In this document: one piece after another, positions 33,286 through 41,850 of the stretch
Layout of the letters: the number at the start of each line of letters is the position of its first letter
How positions within the stretch are numbered: position 1 is the stretch's first letter
Source: JAJFKX01 sp965230265
GTDB taxonomy: Bacteria > Pseudomonadota > Gammaproteobacteria > Xanthomonadales > Wenzhouxiangellaceae
Assembly: GCA_965230265.1 (NCBI GenBank)
Contig: OZ245999.1
Coordinates: 186,001 to 250,000, forward strand
Length of the DNA stretch: 64,000 nucleotides
Direction of reading: 5' to 3'
Translations under genes and position numbers: made by a program
The notes under the pieces: model-generated
What the model saw: only the letters and a program-made list of their open reading frames with translations
The model's database searches: none
What the model was told of the DNA's origin: nothing

Positions 33286-34646
33286 TATTTCACCGCCAGC
33301 TCAATCCCACTGCGTGCGGTATCGGTCATCTGTTTAATTTCCTCATCGCTGATCACATATGGCGGCATAAAATAAATCACATTGCCCAATGGGCGCAGTA
33401 AAACACCTTGCTCCAGTCCGTGCTGATAGACTCGCAGACCACGTCGCTGTTGCCAGGGGAAAGGTGTTTTAGAGGCTTTATCAGCCACCAATTCGATGGC
33501 AGTAATCATCCCGGTCTGGCGGATATCTCCCACATTCGGATGATCTTCCAGATCACCAATCTGATCCATGATCTGATCGGCAATCTCTCGGTTACGACCC
33601 AGTACATCAGTTTGCGAAAACAATTCAATGGTTGCCAGCGCCGCAGTGCAGGCCAAGGGGTTACCTGTGTAACTGTGAGAATGCAAAAACCCCTTCATAC
33701 TGACGTAGTCATCATAAAATGCCTGATAAATACCATCAGGCACCAGCACCGCAGATAGTGGCAGATAACCGCCAGTCAACCCTTTGGACAAACACATAAA
33801 ATCAGGTGAAATATCTGCCTGCTCACAAGCGAACAAACTGCCTGTCCGGCCAAAACCAACCGCTATTTCATCTGCAATCAAATGAATATCCAGTTCATCG
33901 CATAGCGCACGCAATAGCTTCAAATACACTGGGTGGTACATCCGCATACCGCCAGCACATTGCACCAGGGGCTCCACGATGATGGCACAAATATCGGCTG
34001 CATTGTTGCGCAACAGTTTTTCTGTGTCTGCAAACTTGCGCCGGCTGTGAGCTTCCCAGCCCTCGCCTGATTCACGATCAAAACAATCCGGGCTGGGCAC
34101 AACCAGAGGCTGTAACAGCAGTGGAGAATAAATTTCCCGGTACAAGCCAACATCACCCACAGCCAAAGCCCCCAGGGTTTCACCATGGTAGCTGTTGCTC
34201 AGGCTGACGAATTTGGTGCGAGACTGGCCCTGGTTTTTCCAGTACTGAAAACTCATTTTCAGCGCTACCTCGACGGCTGCAGAACCGTTATCGGCCAGAA
34301 ATACCCGGTCCAGCCCTGGTGGCGTAATATGCACCAGTTGCTCAGCCAGCCGGGTTGCCGGTGCATGGCTGAAACCGGCCAGAATGACATGCTCCAGTTC
34401 ATCCAGTTGCTGCTTGATGGCCGTGTTGATGTGTGGATGACAATGGCCAAAAATATTCACCCACCATGAGCTAATGGCATCCAGATAGCGTTGCCCGGAA
34501 AAATCTTCCAGCCACACGCCCTGTGCGCTTTTAACCGGTACCAGCGGTAACCATTCATGATCCTGCATTTGAGTGCAGGGGTGCCATAGATGTCGCAGAT
34601 CACGCTGCGTCCAGGAATCATTCGGGTTATCTGTGTTCTTAAGCAT
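33285..34646 (-). CDS. bioA: Adenosylmethionine-8-amino-7-oxononanoate aminotransferase
   Basis: 453 residues, class III PLP aminotransferase in biotin synthesis using SAM as amino donor. Seen: LWHPCTQMQDHEWLPLVPVK, SSWWVNIFGHCHP, FLADNGSAAVEVALKMSFQY, the ADEIAVGFGRTGSLFACE block, and the PLP lysine in MCLSKGLTGG. The conserved Trp-Trp and the biotin-type N-terminus distinguish BioA from other class III enzymes. A MITE-like element ends 17 bp before its start codon; AAGGA in that short remnant is the likely ribosome binding site. Confidence 0.96.
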   Translation of the reverse strand: MLKNTDNPNDSWTQRDLRHLWHPCTQMQDHEWLPLVPVKSAQGVWLEDFSGQRYLDAISSWWVNIFGHCHPHINTAIKQQLDELEHVILAGFSHAPATRLAEQLVHITPPGLDRVFLADNGSAAVEVALKMSFQYWKNQGQSRTKFVSLSNSYHGETLGALAVGDVGLYREIYSPLLLQPLVVPSPDCFDRESGEGWEAHSRRKFADTEKLLRNNAADICAIIVEPLVQCAGGMRMYHPVYLKLLRALCDELDIHLIADEIAVGFGRTGSLFACEQADISPDFMCLSKGLTGGYLPLSAVLVPDGIYQAFYDDYVSMKGFLHSHSYTGNPLACTAALATIELFSQTDVLGRNREIADQIMDQIGDLEDHPNVGDIRQTGMITAIELVADKASKTPFPWQQRRGLRVYQHGLEQGVLLRPLGNVIYFMPPYVISDEEIKQMTDTARSGIELAVK

Positions 34647-34663
34647 GCTTGACTTTATCCTTA

Positions 34664-34929
34664 GGGCCTGTTGACACTAATGGAAACACCACTGCTGGCG
34701 GTCATTTTTTCGACCAACAAGGCAGAAGGAGTGCCATGTAGTTACTCTACATAAGCGACTGATAACGCCGTTGGGCGGAAAAATGATCCCAGCCCTTCGG
34801 GTTGTGACTAACAAAGCGCCACTCGGTGTTGCTTGTCGCTTATTTGGAATAACCAAACTACTCTCCTCGCGCCTTGATTGGCGCTTTGTTAGTCACAACG
34901 GTGACGTTTCCATTAGTGTTAACAGGCCC
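34664..34929. mobile_element. MITE-like palindromic element with TA target duplication
   Basis: The ends are near-perfect inverted repeats of 24-25 bp. The left end begins GGGCCTGTTGACACTAATGG and the right end, read inward, begins GGGCCTGTTAACACTAATGG, with a single mismatch. Both ends are bordered by TA (34662-34663 and 34930-34931), as expected for IS630/Tc1-mariner-type insertion. Inside is a second, perfect 21-bp inverted repeat (34801-34821 and 34879-34899, core GACTAACAAAGCGCC) and a small hairpin TGTAG-TTACT-CTACA. No coding frame of note is present, so it would need a transposase in trans. It fills most of the 416-bp gap between bioA and gspG. Confidence 0.8.
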
Positions 34930-35062
34930 TAGTGCGACTGGGTACGTATTGGTATGATTGCGGCAGGTTTACACAGTCAGCCAGAGTGCGCAAGTTGCCT
35001 GACTGGTGGTAAATGCATTTATTGACACCAACAACCGGCGCAAGCCGTCAACCGATGAGAAC

Positions 35063-35500
35063 ATGATGCAATCAAAACACAAACAGGCAGCAGGTTTTAC
35101 TCTGGTGGAGATACTGGTGGTAGTGGTTATTCTGGGCATATTGGCAGCCGTGGTTGTGCCACGGGTGATGGACCAACCGGATCAGGCCAGGGTGACCAAG
35201 GCGCGCGCTGATGTCCAGGCATTGCAGACCGCATTGAATATTTATCGCCTGGAGAATCATCAATACCCCAGCACCAACCAGGGCTTGCAGGCATTGGTAC
35301 AACAACCTTCCGGACAACCTCCGGCACCTAACTGGAAAGCCGGTGGTTATATTGATCGCTTACCCAAAGACCCCTGGGGCAATGATTATCAGTATCTGAA
35401 CCCTGGTGTGCATGGCGAGCTGGATATCTGGTCATTGGGTGCTGATGGCGCATTGAATGGTGAAGGCATCAACAGCGATATCGGTAACTGGACACAATAG
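35063..35500 (+). CDS. gspG: Type II secretion major pseudopilin GspG
   Basis: 145 residues from the ATG at 35063. A short basic leader (MMQSKHKQAAG) is cut before FTLVEILVVVVILGILAAVV, with Glu at +5. The globular part has the GspG landmarks NIYRLENHQYPSTNQGLQAL, LPKDPWGNDYQYLNPG and WSLGADGALNGEG. It forms the shaft of the secretion pseudopilus. First gene of a gspG-N run; an upstream in-frame start would add an unlikely 19-residue leader. Confidence 0.96.
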   Translation: MMQSKHKQAAGFTLVEILVVVVILGILAAVVVPRVMDQPDQARVTKARADVQALQTALNIYRLENHQYPSTNQGLQALVQQPSGQPPAPNWKAGGYIDRLPKDPWGNDYQYLNPGVHGELDIWSLGADGALNGEGINSDIGNWTQ

Positions 35501-35521
35501 ACTTGCGATCACTCTAATCAC

Positions 35522-36046
35522 GTGAGTTCACCTTATACCCGATCGCAGGCTTACACACTGCTGGAAGTGCTGGTGGTGGTCTTGATTACTGGCATTATGA
35601 CCGGGCTGGTGGTGTTTGCTTTGGGGCGTGACAACAACACTGACCCTGATAAACAACTCGAACGATTGGCCGCATTGTCCGAGCATTGGTGTCAACGCGC
35701 TGTTCTGGAAGGCCGCCCGCTGGGCATCCGTATTACCGATTCTGGTTATGATTTCTGGATACCGGACAGTCTTGGTGAAGCTGCAGCGATTGGCGATGAA
35801 AACCATTGGCAACCAGTCACTGAACAAGCCGCTTTTGCTGAACATCAGTGGGCAGATACCTTGCAACCAGAGTTGCTGTTACAAGGCCAGCTGGCTCCGT
35901 TGGATGCGTTACAACCGCAAATTATCTGCTTTGAATCCAGCGAGCTGACGCCATTTGTGATTAATCTACGCCGGCCGGGCGAGCAGCCTGCGGTGTTGGA
36001 AGGCAGTCTGGCTGGCCGTTTACGGTTAACGGATCATGACAGTTAA
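35522..36046 (+). CDS. gspH: Type II secretion minor pseudopilin GspH
   Basis: 174 residues from a GTG start. The prepilin segment is MSSPYTRSQA|YTLLEVLVVVLITG: Glu+5 is kept, but the residue before the cut is Ala instead of Gly and +1 is Tyr. The beta-rich remainder with LEGRPLGIRITDSGYDFWIP matches GspH. It overlaps gspI by 11 nt. Confidence 0.88.
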   Translation: MSSPYTRSQAYTLLEVLVVVLITGIMTGLVVFALGRDNNTDPDKQLERLAALSEHWCQRAVLEGRPLGIRITDSGYDFWIPDSLGEAAAIGDENHWQPVTEQAAFAEHQWADTLQPELLLQGQLAPLDALQPQIICFESSELTPFVINLRRPGEQPAVLEGSLAGRLRLTDHDS

Positions 36047-36419
36047 ACGCTATCCAAATCATGGTTTCAGTCTGCTGGAAGTCATCATCGCATTGGCTGT
36101 GGTGAGTATTGCTCTGTTGGCGTTAAGCCGCACCGGCGGTTCAGCACCCGCCCAATATACGCAGTTACAGCAGAGCACACTGGCTTTGTGGGTGGCTGAT
36201 AATGCGCTGGCAGAGCTGCGGCTGAATGAGGGTTTTCCAGAACCGGGTACACACTTTGGCCGTGAAGACATGGCAGGTATCAGCTGGCGTTGGCAGGCAG
36301 AAATCACGCAAACCTCGGAGTCTCGAATTCGCCGCGTGGATGTTACCGTCTATCTGGACAATAATCCGGGCCGTGAGGAATTGGCGATTCTCAGTCATAC
36401 CGGATTTATCGGCTTGTAA
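36036..36419 (+). CDS. gspI: Type II secretion minor pseudopilin GspI
   Basis: 127 residues. The signal MTVKRYPNHG|FSLLEVIIALAVVSIALLAL is canonical. It is followed by the GspI features ALWVADNALAELRL and the GREELAILSHTGFIGL end. It forms the tip complex with GspJ and GspK. It overlaps gspH, and its stop shares one base with the gspJ start. Confidence 0.93.
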   Translation: MTVKRYPNHGFSLLEVIIALAVVSIALLALSRTGGSAPAQYTQLQQSTLALWVADNALAELRLNEGFPEPGTHFGREDMAGISWRWQAEITQTSESRIRRVDVTVYLDNNPGREELAILSHTGFIGL

Positions 36420-37048
36420 TGTTGAATCCGGTCCAACATTCCACCTGTTATGCGCGGGGTTTTACCCTACTGGAGCTGATCCTGGCCATGGCAGCATTTG
36501 CATTGGTGACGGTTGGTTCCTTTGCCGCCATTAACAGTCTGGTGCAGGCGCGTGATGCACAACAACAAACGGCGGAATTACTGCAGCAACTTCAGTTGAC
36601 CAATCACCATTTGGAACGCGATATTACCCAGCTGGTGAATCGTGGTGCACGTACTCAGGGTTTAAACCGTGAGCCTGCAGTGCTGGGCCAGCAGGGGTTA
36701 TTGCGTGGCACCAAAACCGGTTGGAGCAATCCCTTAAATCAACAACGCAGCAATTTACAGCGCTTTCAATATCGCATAGATGATCAGCAATTATTGCGTG
36801 AGCATTGGGTGCATGTTGATAACAGTGGTGGGGTACCAGCCGTCAGTACTGTGCTGTTGGAGGGGGTCAATGGTTTATCGTTTCGTTATCAAAACAATGC
36901 CCGTGAATGGCTGGATGAGTGGCAGCCTGGAAGTGGTCCTGTTGGCAACTCAGGTGCATTGCCCCGAGCCATTGAAGTGACACTGGAACTGGAAGATGAA
37001 AGTCGTATTCGTAGGGTGTTTGTCACCTTGCAGGGCAGCAACACATGA
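36419..37048 (+). CDS. gspJ: Type II secretion minor pseudopilin GspJ
   Basis: 209 residues. The leader MLNPVQHSTCYARG precedes FTLLELILAMAAFALVTVGS. Typical GspJ segments are HHLERDITQLVNRGARTQGL, FQYRIDDQQLLREHW and LLEGVNGLSFRYQ. It overlaps gspK by 4 nt (ATGA). Confidence 0.93.
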   Translation: MLNPVQHSTCYARGFTLLELILAMAAFALVTVGSFAAINSLVQARDAQQQTAELLQQLQLTNHHLERDITQLVNRGARTQGLNREPAVLGQQGLLRGTKTGWSNPLNQQRSNLQRFQYRIDDQQLLREHWVHVDNSGGVPAVSTVLLEGVNGLSFRYQNNAREWLDEWQPGSGPVGNSGALPRAIEVTLELEDESRIRRVFVTLQGSNT

Positions 37049-38016
37049 TGCGGTTAAAGCAAAAACATAACCACCGGGGTGCTGCGTTGTTGATTGTGCT
37101 GCTGATCACTGCCATTGCCAGTGCGGTGGCTTTGACCATCAGTGAGCGTTTGGCACTTGACCTGGCAAGAACTGAAACCCTGGTTTTAGGGGTGCGCGGT
37201 AACGAGTTGTCATCAGGACTGGAGGCTTTGGCCGGTCGCCTGCTGGAGGAAGACAATGACCGGGAACCGGAACTGGATCATTCTGGCTCATTATGGAGCA
37301 ACCCTTTACCCGGTTTGCCTGTGCCGGGTGGGCTAGTCACTGGCAGTATGGAAAGCCTGGATGGCCGGTTTAATGTTAACTCAATGCTGGATGCTACAGG
37401 CACACAGGTTGAACAAGAAAGTTATCTGCAATGCCAGCGATTATTGCAGGTTCTCGATTTGCCATTGAGTATTGCAGATGCGTTATTGGATTGGCAGGAT
37501 ATTGACCCTTTACCAAGCCCACAAGGGGCGGAAGACGAATTCTATCGCCAGCTCGATCCACCCTATGTAGCCGCTAATCGCCCATTTGCACACATTTCAG
37601 AGTTGCGGTTAGTGGCTGGTATTACACCGGAGGTTTACCAACGCTTATTACCGCATATAGCGGTGTTGCCGCCAGACCGGCAGAATGCCCGCAGGATCAA
37701 TATCAATCTGGCCAGTATCCCGGTATTGCAATCACTGGATACCGGCATCACCCGCCAGCAGGCTGAATCGTTGCATCAACAAGGCCGTGCGCAATATACC
37801 GATGTCGATACGTTTTTGAACACGGCGCTGCCAAACCTTGAGCAACGCTCACCGGTATATCTATCATTGGAATCACGTCTGGCTGTGCGCAGCCATTTTT
37901 TCCTGGCGCGTGCCGATGTTTTACTGAATGACAAACCACAACGTTACTTCGCTTTGCTGGAAAGGCTGGGTAGCCGCCAGTATCATGTGCATTACCGTAG
38001 TTTCGCAACGCCCTAG
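37045..38016 (+). CDS. gspK: Type II secretion minor pseudopilin GspK
   Basis: 323 residues, much larger than the other pseudopilins, as usual for GspK. The signal HRG|AALLIVLLITAIASAVAL lacks Glu+5, a known trait of this subunit. Later segments include GRFNVNSMLD, DALLDWQDIDPLPSPQGAED and INLASIPVLQSL. It caps the pseudopilus. Confidence 0.95.
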   Translation: MMRLKQKHNHRGAALLIVLLITAIASAVALTISERLALDLARTETLVLGVRGNELSSGLEALAGRLLEEDNDREPELDHSGSLWSNPLPGLPVPGGLVTGSMESLDGRFNVNSMLDATGTQVEQESYLQCQRLLQVLDLPLSIADALLDWQDIDPLPSPQGAEDEFYRQLDPPYVAANRPFAHISELRLVAGITPEVYQRLLPHIAVLPPDRQNARRININLASIPVLQSLDTGITRQQAESLHQQGRAQYTDVDTFLNTALPNLEQRSPVYLSLESRLAVRSHFFLARADVLLNDKPQRYFALLERLGSRQYHVHYRSFATP

Positions 38017-38034
38017 GCAGATTGATATTCCAGC

Positions 38035-39240
38035 ATGTCTCACTCACTGATCATTCGACCAGCCAATAGCGATATTGCCAATGTGGCTGATATCGCTCAA
38101 TGGCAGTGGTTGGAGTGCGACCGCAAAGGCCAGCCAGAGACCAATAGCCGACAGGGAACACAACCACCGGCCAGTGAATCAGCATTGTTATTGATTCCGG
38201 CAAACTGGCTGCATACCCAACGCCTGCAACTGCCCGCCATGCGCCGGGCACAACTGCAGCAGGCAGTACCATTTGCTTTGGAAGAACATGTTGCCGGCGA
38301 TATTGAACAATTGCATGTGGCCTATGGTGCTTCGGATACCGAAGGCAAATTGGTGGCGGCAGCAATAGCAGCCGATGTGATCGATGGCCTGCTGCAGCAA
38401 CTGCAGCTATTTGGCATCAAGGTGACACGGGCGATGCCCGACGCGGTGGTTTGTTCCGGCTCGGAAAGTGAATGGCATATCGTTGAGTTGGAGCGGGATT
38501 ATTTGGTGGGGGCCAATGACGATTTTATGCTGCTCAATGAAGATGAATTGTCATTTTTATTGGAACAGCAGTCACAAGCCGATGATGCTCTCGCTCAGCT
38601 TATTTGGCATGGCCGCAATCGACCAAATTTTGATCATTGGCCTGAGTCTCTGCACACTGCTATACAAGTCCAATTGGGGCAGGACCCATTTGCCTCATTG
38701 GCAGCAAAATCACTCAACATCCCGTTTAATTTATTGCAAGGCAAGTACACACCAGCAGCCGATCGCGCGACCACCCGGGGCTGGAAACTGGCTGCCGGTC
38801 TGGCCGCGGCAGTGGTGCTGGTTGGTTTTGCCTATGCTGTAACCGATTGGTGGCTGCTCAAGAACCAAAGCGAGCGTTATCAAACCCAGGTACAGGATGC
38901 TTTTCGAGAAACCTTTCCAGAAATTACCAATGTGGTTAACCCAAGGGTGCAGGCAGAGCGCGCACTGGCGGATATGAACCCTGCGCAGGGTGATGCCTTA
39001 TTGCGATTATTGGGTGGCGCAGCGCCTGTATTGGCAGCTCAGCAAGGGCTGGTATTGCATACTGTCAACTATGATCGCAGTGGCTTGCGAATGGAAATTG
39101 CAGCAGACTCGGTGGCTGCACTGGATGAGTTTACTGCAGCTTTGGTTCAGCAAGGTTTATCAGCACGACTGGATAGCGCTGCGCGCAGCAACGACAGTGT
39201 TCGCGGTCAGGTTTTAATTGAGGGCGGTTTCAATGGCTGA
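38035..39240 (+). CDS. gspL: Type II secretion platform protein GspL
   Basis: 401 residues: a large cytoplasmic actin-like domain (LLIPANWLHTQRLQLPAMRR, AVPFALEEHVAGDIEQLHVA), a single membrane helix (LAAGLAAAVVLVGFAYAVTDWWLL) and a periplasmic ferredoxin-like domain. It recruits the GspE ATPase in other systems. It overlaps gspM by 8 nt. Confidence 0.92.
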   Translation: MSHSLIIRPANSDIANVADIAQWQWLECDRKGQPETNSRQGTQPPASESALLLIPANWLHTQRLQLPAMRRAQLQQAVPFALEEHVAGDIEQLHVAYGASDTEGKLVAAAIAADVIDGLLQQLQLFGIKVTRAMPDAVVCSGSESEWHIVELERDYLVGANDDFMLLNEDELSFLLEQQSQADDALAQLIWHGRNRPNFDHWPESLHTAIQVQLGQDPFASLAAKSLNIPFNLLQGKYTPAADRATTRGWKLAAGLAAAVVLVGFAYAVTDWWLLKNQSERYQTQVQDAFRETFPEITNVVNPRVQAERALADMNPAQGDALLRLLGGAAPVLAAQQGLVLHTVNYDRSGLRMEIAADSVAALDEFTAALVQQGLSARLDSAARSNDSVRGQVLIEGGFNG

Positions 39241-39691
39241 TGCTCGTCAACGTCAGGTACTGATATACGGCGGCATTGTTGTGGCCGTGATGTTGTTATG
39301 GGCACTGGTATGGGACCCGCTCACCAACGCCAGGCAGGCTTTACGTCAGCAGCTGGCTGAGCACCAATCCACGGCTTTATGGCTACAACAAATCCGACCT
39401 CAGGTGGTGGGGCGCAGTATCAGCAACGCCGGTTTACCAGACAATAAATCACTACTGAGATTAGCCGACGAGACCTTGCGGGCAGCAGGTATGGCTGCTG
39501 CCATTGAGCGGATTGAACCCAGCAATGAAGGCCAGGTACGTATCTGGCTACGTGACGCCTCTTTTGATCAACTGGCTAACTGGTTAATCCTGATGGGCAA
39601 CCAATATTCGGTATTCGCCGAACTACTGAATGCCAGCCGGGCCGATGATAGCGGTCTGGTGAATGTGCGATTGGAAATTGCCGCTGGTTAA
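39233..39691 (+). CDS. gspM: Type II secretion platform protein GspM
   Basis: 152 residues from ATG 39233, which has GAGGGCGG about 8 nt upstream; this is preferred over an upstream in-frame alternative start. One N-terminal helix (VLIYGGIVVAVMLLWALVWDPL) precedes a periplasmic domain with the GspM end VRIWLRDASFDQLANWLILM. Partner of GspL. Confidence 0.9.
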   Translation: MADARQRQVLIYGGIVVAVMLLWALVWDPLTNARQALRQQLAEHQSTALWLQQIRPQVVGRSISNAGLPDNKSLLRLADETLRAAGMAAAIERIEPSNEGQVRIWLRDASFDQLANWLILMGNQYSVFAELLNASRADDSGLVNVRLEIAAG

Positions 39692-39761
39692 TCTAACGGT
39701 CAGCAAAGCATCGGTAGCATAGCCCTTTTCCATTAAAGAATTTTCCATAAGATGACTTTTT

Positions 39762-40493
39762 ATGCTTAAAAAGCTTTTGTTACTGATCATTGGGCTCATC
39801 GTCATCGCAGTGATGGTGGTGGTGGCACTGCCTGCCAAGTTGATTATTGATCAAAGCCTGTTACCACCTGCTTTGCAGGTTGAGGGTGTCAGCGGGCGTT
39901 GGTGGTCGGGTCAAGCAGCCTCGGTGAGCTGGTATGGAAAGCCACGCGGACAGTTAAACTGGCAATATGAGTTTCCTGATAAGGTGACATTCAATCTGGA
40001 TAATGAAGACAATATTATTCGCTCAGAAGTCATGCTGCGGCCATTGCTTTCCGGCGAGCAGCAAGTGGTTTTTGATGGGGTAGGTGGGCATATACAAGCC
40101 AGTGAACTGCCAATACCCATTGCCGGTGTAAGATTGCAGGGTGAGTTGGTCTTTAATTTAAGCCAGGTGCAGGCGGTTCAAAATCAGCAATTAACCGTGG
40201 CAGGCAATGTGATCTGGCATCAGGCACGCCTGAGTGGCAAGATAGTGCTGGGTTTGGGGCAGGTGGATATTCAGCTTAACCCGCAAGGCCAGGCCACAAG
40301 CATTCATTTAAGCAATAACAACTCCGGTGATGTTTTGATGACCGGTCAGGGGGTAATCGCAGCAGATAATTACCAATTGGATTTACGTTTGCGTGCCGGT
40401 TTTGGCAAAGATCAACTGCGGCGGCAATTGATGCAGTTGGGTGAGCTAAACCCGGATGGTAGTGTCAGTATTGCGCTGCAAGGTAATTATTAA
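39762..40493 (+). CDS. gspN: Type II secretion protein GspN
   Basis: 243 residues with an N-terminal anchor (KLLLLIIGLIVIAVMVVVALPA) and a repetitive beta-rich periplasmic domain (GVSGRWWSGQAASVSWYGKP, LPIPIAGVRLQGELVFNL). GspN is a non-universal T2SS component of uncertain role. It lies 70 nt after gspM and closes the cluster; no gspC, gspD, gspE or gspF is in the window. Confidence 0.88.
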   Translation: MLKKLLLLIIGLIVIAVMVVVALPAKLIIDQSLLPPALQVEGVSGRWWSGQAASVSWYGKPRGQLNWQYEFPDKVTFNLDNEDNIIRSEVMLRPLLSGEQQVVFDGVGGHIQASELPIPIAGVRLQGELVFNLSQVQAVQNQQLTVAGNVIWHQARLSGKIVLGLGQVDIQLNPQGQATSIHLSNNNSGDVLMTGQGVIAADNYQLDLRLRAGFGKDQLRRQLMQLGELNPDGSVSIALQGNY

Positions 40494-40505
40494 GGGGTTA
40501 AAACC

Positions 40506-41303
40506 ATGAGTGAGATCGAGAGTTTTCAATTTGCCTCAGTGGCCAGGCAAGCTGCACGGGCAGCGGCTGAAACCATCGCCCAGCACACGCCAGATAATAC
40601 CCAGGTAGAGCTTAAAGCCGATGCCAGCCCGGTGACCATTGCCGATCGCAATGCAGAAGAGATTCTGCGTCAACAATTGCTGGTAAGTTTTCCCGAGCAT
40701 GCCATCTGGGGTGAGGAGTTTGGCCGGGATCAAACCAATGGTGCTGATTATTTATGGCTGCTCGATCCCATCGACGGCACCAAAAGCTGGATCAGTGGTT
40801 TGCCATTCTGGTCCATCCAAATTGCCTTGCAACAAACCGGGCAACAAAAAATCATTGTTGGTGTATCACATGCGCCAGGTTTTAACGAACTGGCATGGGC
40901 TGCGCGGGGTCACGGCGCATGGCTAAATGGTCAACGACTGAGTACCAGCCCGGTGACCGCATTGGCTGATTGCCGGTTGTCTTCCGGTAATCTGGGTAGC
41001 CTGTCGAAAAATACCAATGCCTGGGCGGCCTATGGCGAGGTGGTTGCGCAGTGCAACCGCACACGAGGTTACGGTGATTTTTATCATTATCATCGATTGG
41101 CAGCGGGCCAACTGGATGCGGTGATTGAATCGGACGTCAATATTCTTGATATCGCGGCATTGACGGTCATCGTGGAAGAAGCTGGCGGTGTGTTTACCGA
41201 CTTGCAGGGACAGCCGATCAGCCTGGAAACCACTTCGGTGCTGGCGGCAGCAAACCCGGCATTGCATCAGACACTTTTGACCCAACTTGATACTGATGCC
41301 TAA
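40506..41303 (+). CDS. Inositol monophosphatase family protein (possible histidinol-phosphatase, HisN-like)
   Basis: 265 residues with the Mg/Li-dependent phosphatase signatures: GEEFG, WLLDPIDGTKSWISGLPFWS and LDIAALTVIVEEAGG. The DGTKSWISG-PFW segment and KADASPVTIADRNAEEILRQ resemble the HisN group of histidinol-phosphatases, but a general inositol-1-phosphatase cannot be excluded. No his genes are nearby. It lies 12 nt after gspN and overlaps nudE by 8 nt. Confidence 0.82.
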   Translation: MSEIESFQFASVARQAARAAAETIAQHTPDNTQVELKADASPVTIADRNAEEILRQQLLVSFPEHAIWGEEFGRDQTNGADYLWLLDPIDGTKSWISGLPFWSIQIALQQTGQQKIIVGVSHAPGFNELAWAARGHGAWLNGQRLSTSPVTALADCRLSSGNLGSLSKNTNAWAAYGEVVAQCNRTRGYGDFYHYHRLAAGQLDAVIESDVNILDIAALTVIVEEAGGVFTDLQGQPISLETTSVLAAANPALHQTLLTQLDTDA

Positions 41304-41850
41304 ATTACCAGAGATTCTGAACCGGCAGATTGCCGACAGCCAGTTGTTCAAAGTTGAGCAATTGGACTTGCGTTTTTCCAATGGGGTCGAGCGCCGCTAT
41401 GAACGCATGCTGGGCAGAGCCGTTGGTGCCGTGTTGATTGTTGCCATTCGTGATGATGGCAAGGTATTGCTGATTCGTGAATATGCCTGTGGCACACATA
41501 GCTACGAGCTGGCTTTACCCAAAGGACGTCTGGAAAAAAATGAAAGCATCTTAGAGGGCGCCAATCGCGAACTAATGGAAGAAACTGGTTACGGCGCAAA
41601 AACACTGACTGAAATCACCAGTCTGACACTGGCACCCGGTTATATGGCGCATCGTACGCATATCGTTTTAGCACAGGATTTGTTTGAGCAAAAACTGGAA
41701 GGTGACGAGCCGGAACCAATAGAAGTGGTGCCGTGGTCATTGGATAACTTATTGGCGCTCAGTCAGCGCGAAGACTGCACTGAGGGGCGCACATTAGCGG
41801 CTTTGTATATGGTGCGAGATTATTTACAGCAGGAGTCAAAGTGTGGCTGA
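41296..41850 (+). CDS. nudE: ADP compounds hydrolase NudE (Nudix)
   Basis: 184 residues from ATG 41296, chosen by similarity to E. coli NudE (LFSVE...LDFSNGV-type N-terminus: LFKVEQLDLRFSNGVERRYE). The Nudix box is complete (GRLEKNESILEGANRELMEE then TGYG). It hydrolyses ADP-ribose, NADH and Ap3A-type compounds. The LEGDEPEPIEVVPW block is also family-typical. It overlaps cysQ by 8 nt, and the nudE-cysQ pairing is common in gammaproteobacteria. Confidence 0.94.
   Translation: MPKLPEILNRQIADSQLFKVEQLDLRFSNGVERRYERMLGRAVGAVLIVAIRDDGKVLLIREYACGTHSYELALPKGRLEKNESILEGANRELMEETGYGAKTLTEITSLTLAPGYMAHRTHIVLAQDLFEQKLEGDEPEPIEVVPWSLDNLLALSQREDCTEGRTLAALYMVRDYLQQESKCG

Noticed and set aside
34663..34930. 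Palindromic region as a terminator or tRNA-like structure
   Set aside because: The long end repeats with flanking TA and the large interior are better explained as a transposable element; no tRNA cloverleaf or T-run is present.
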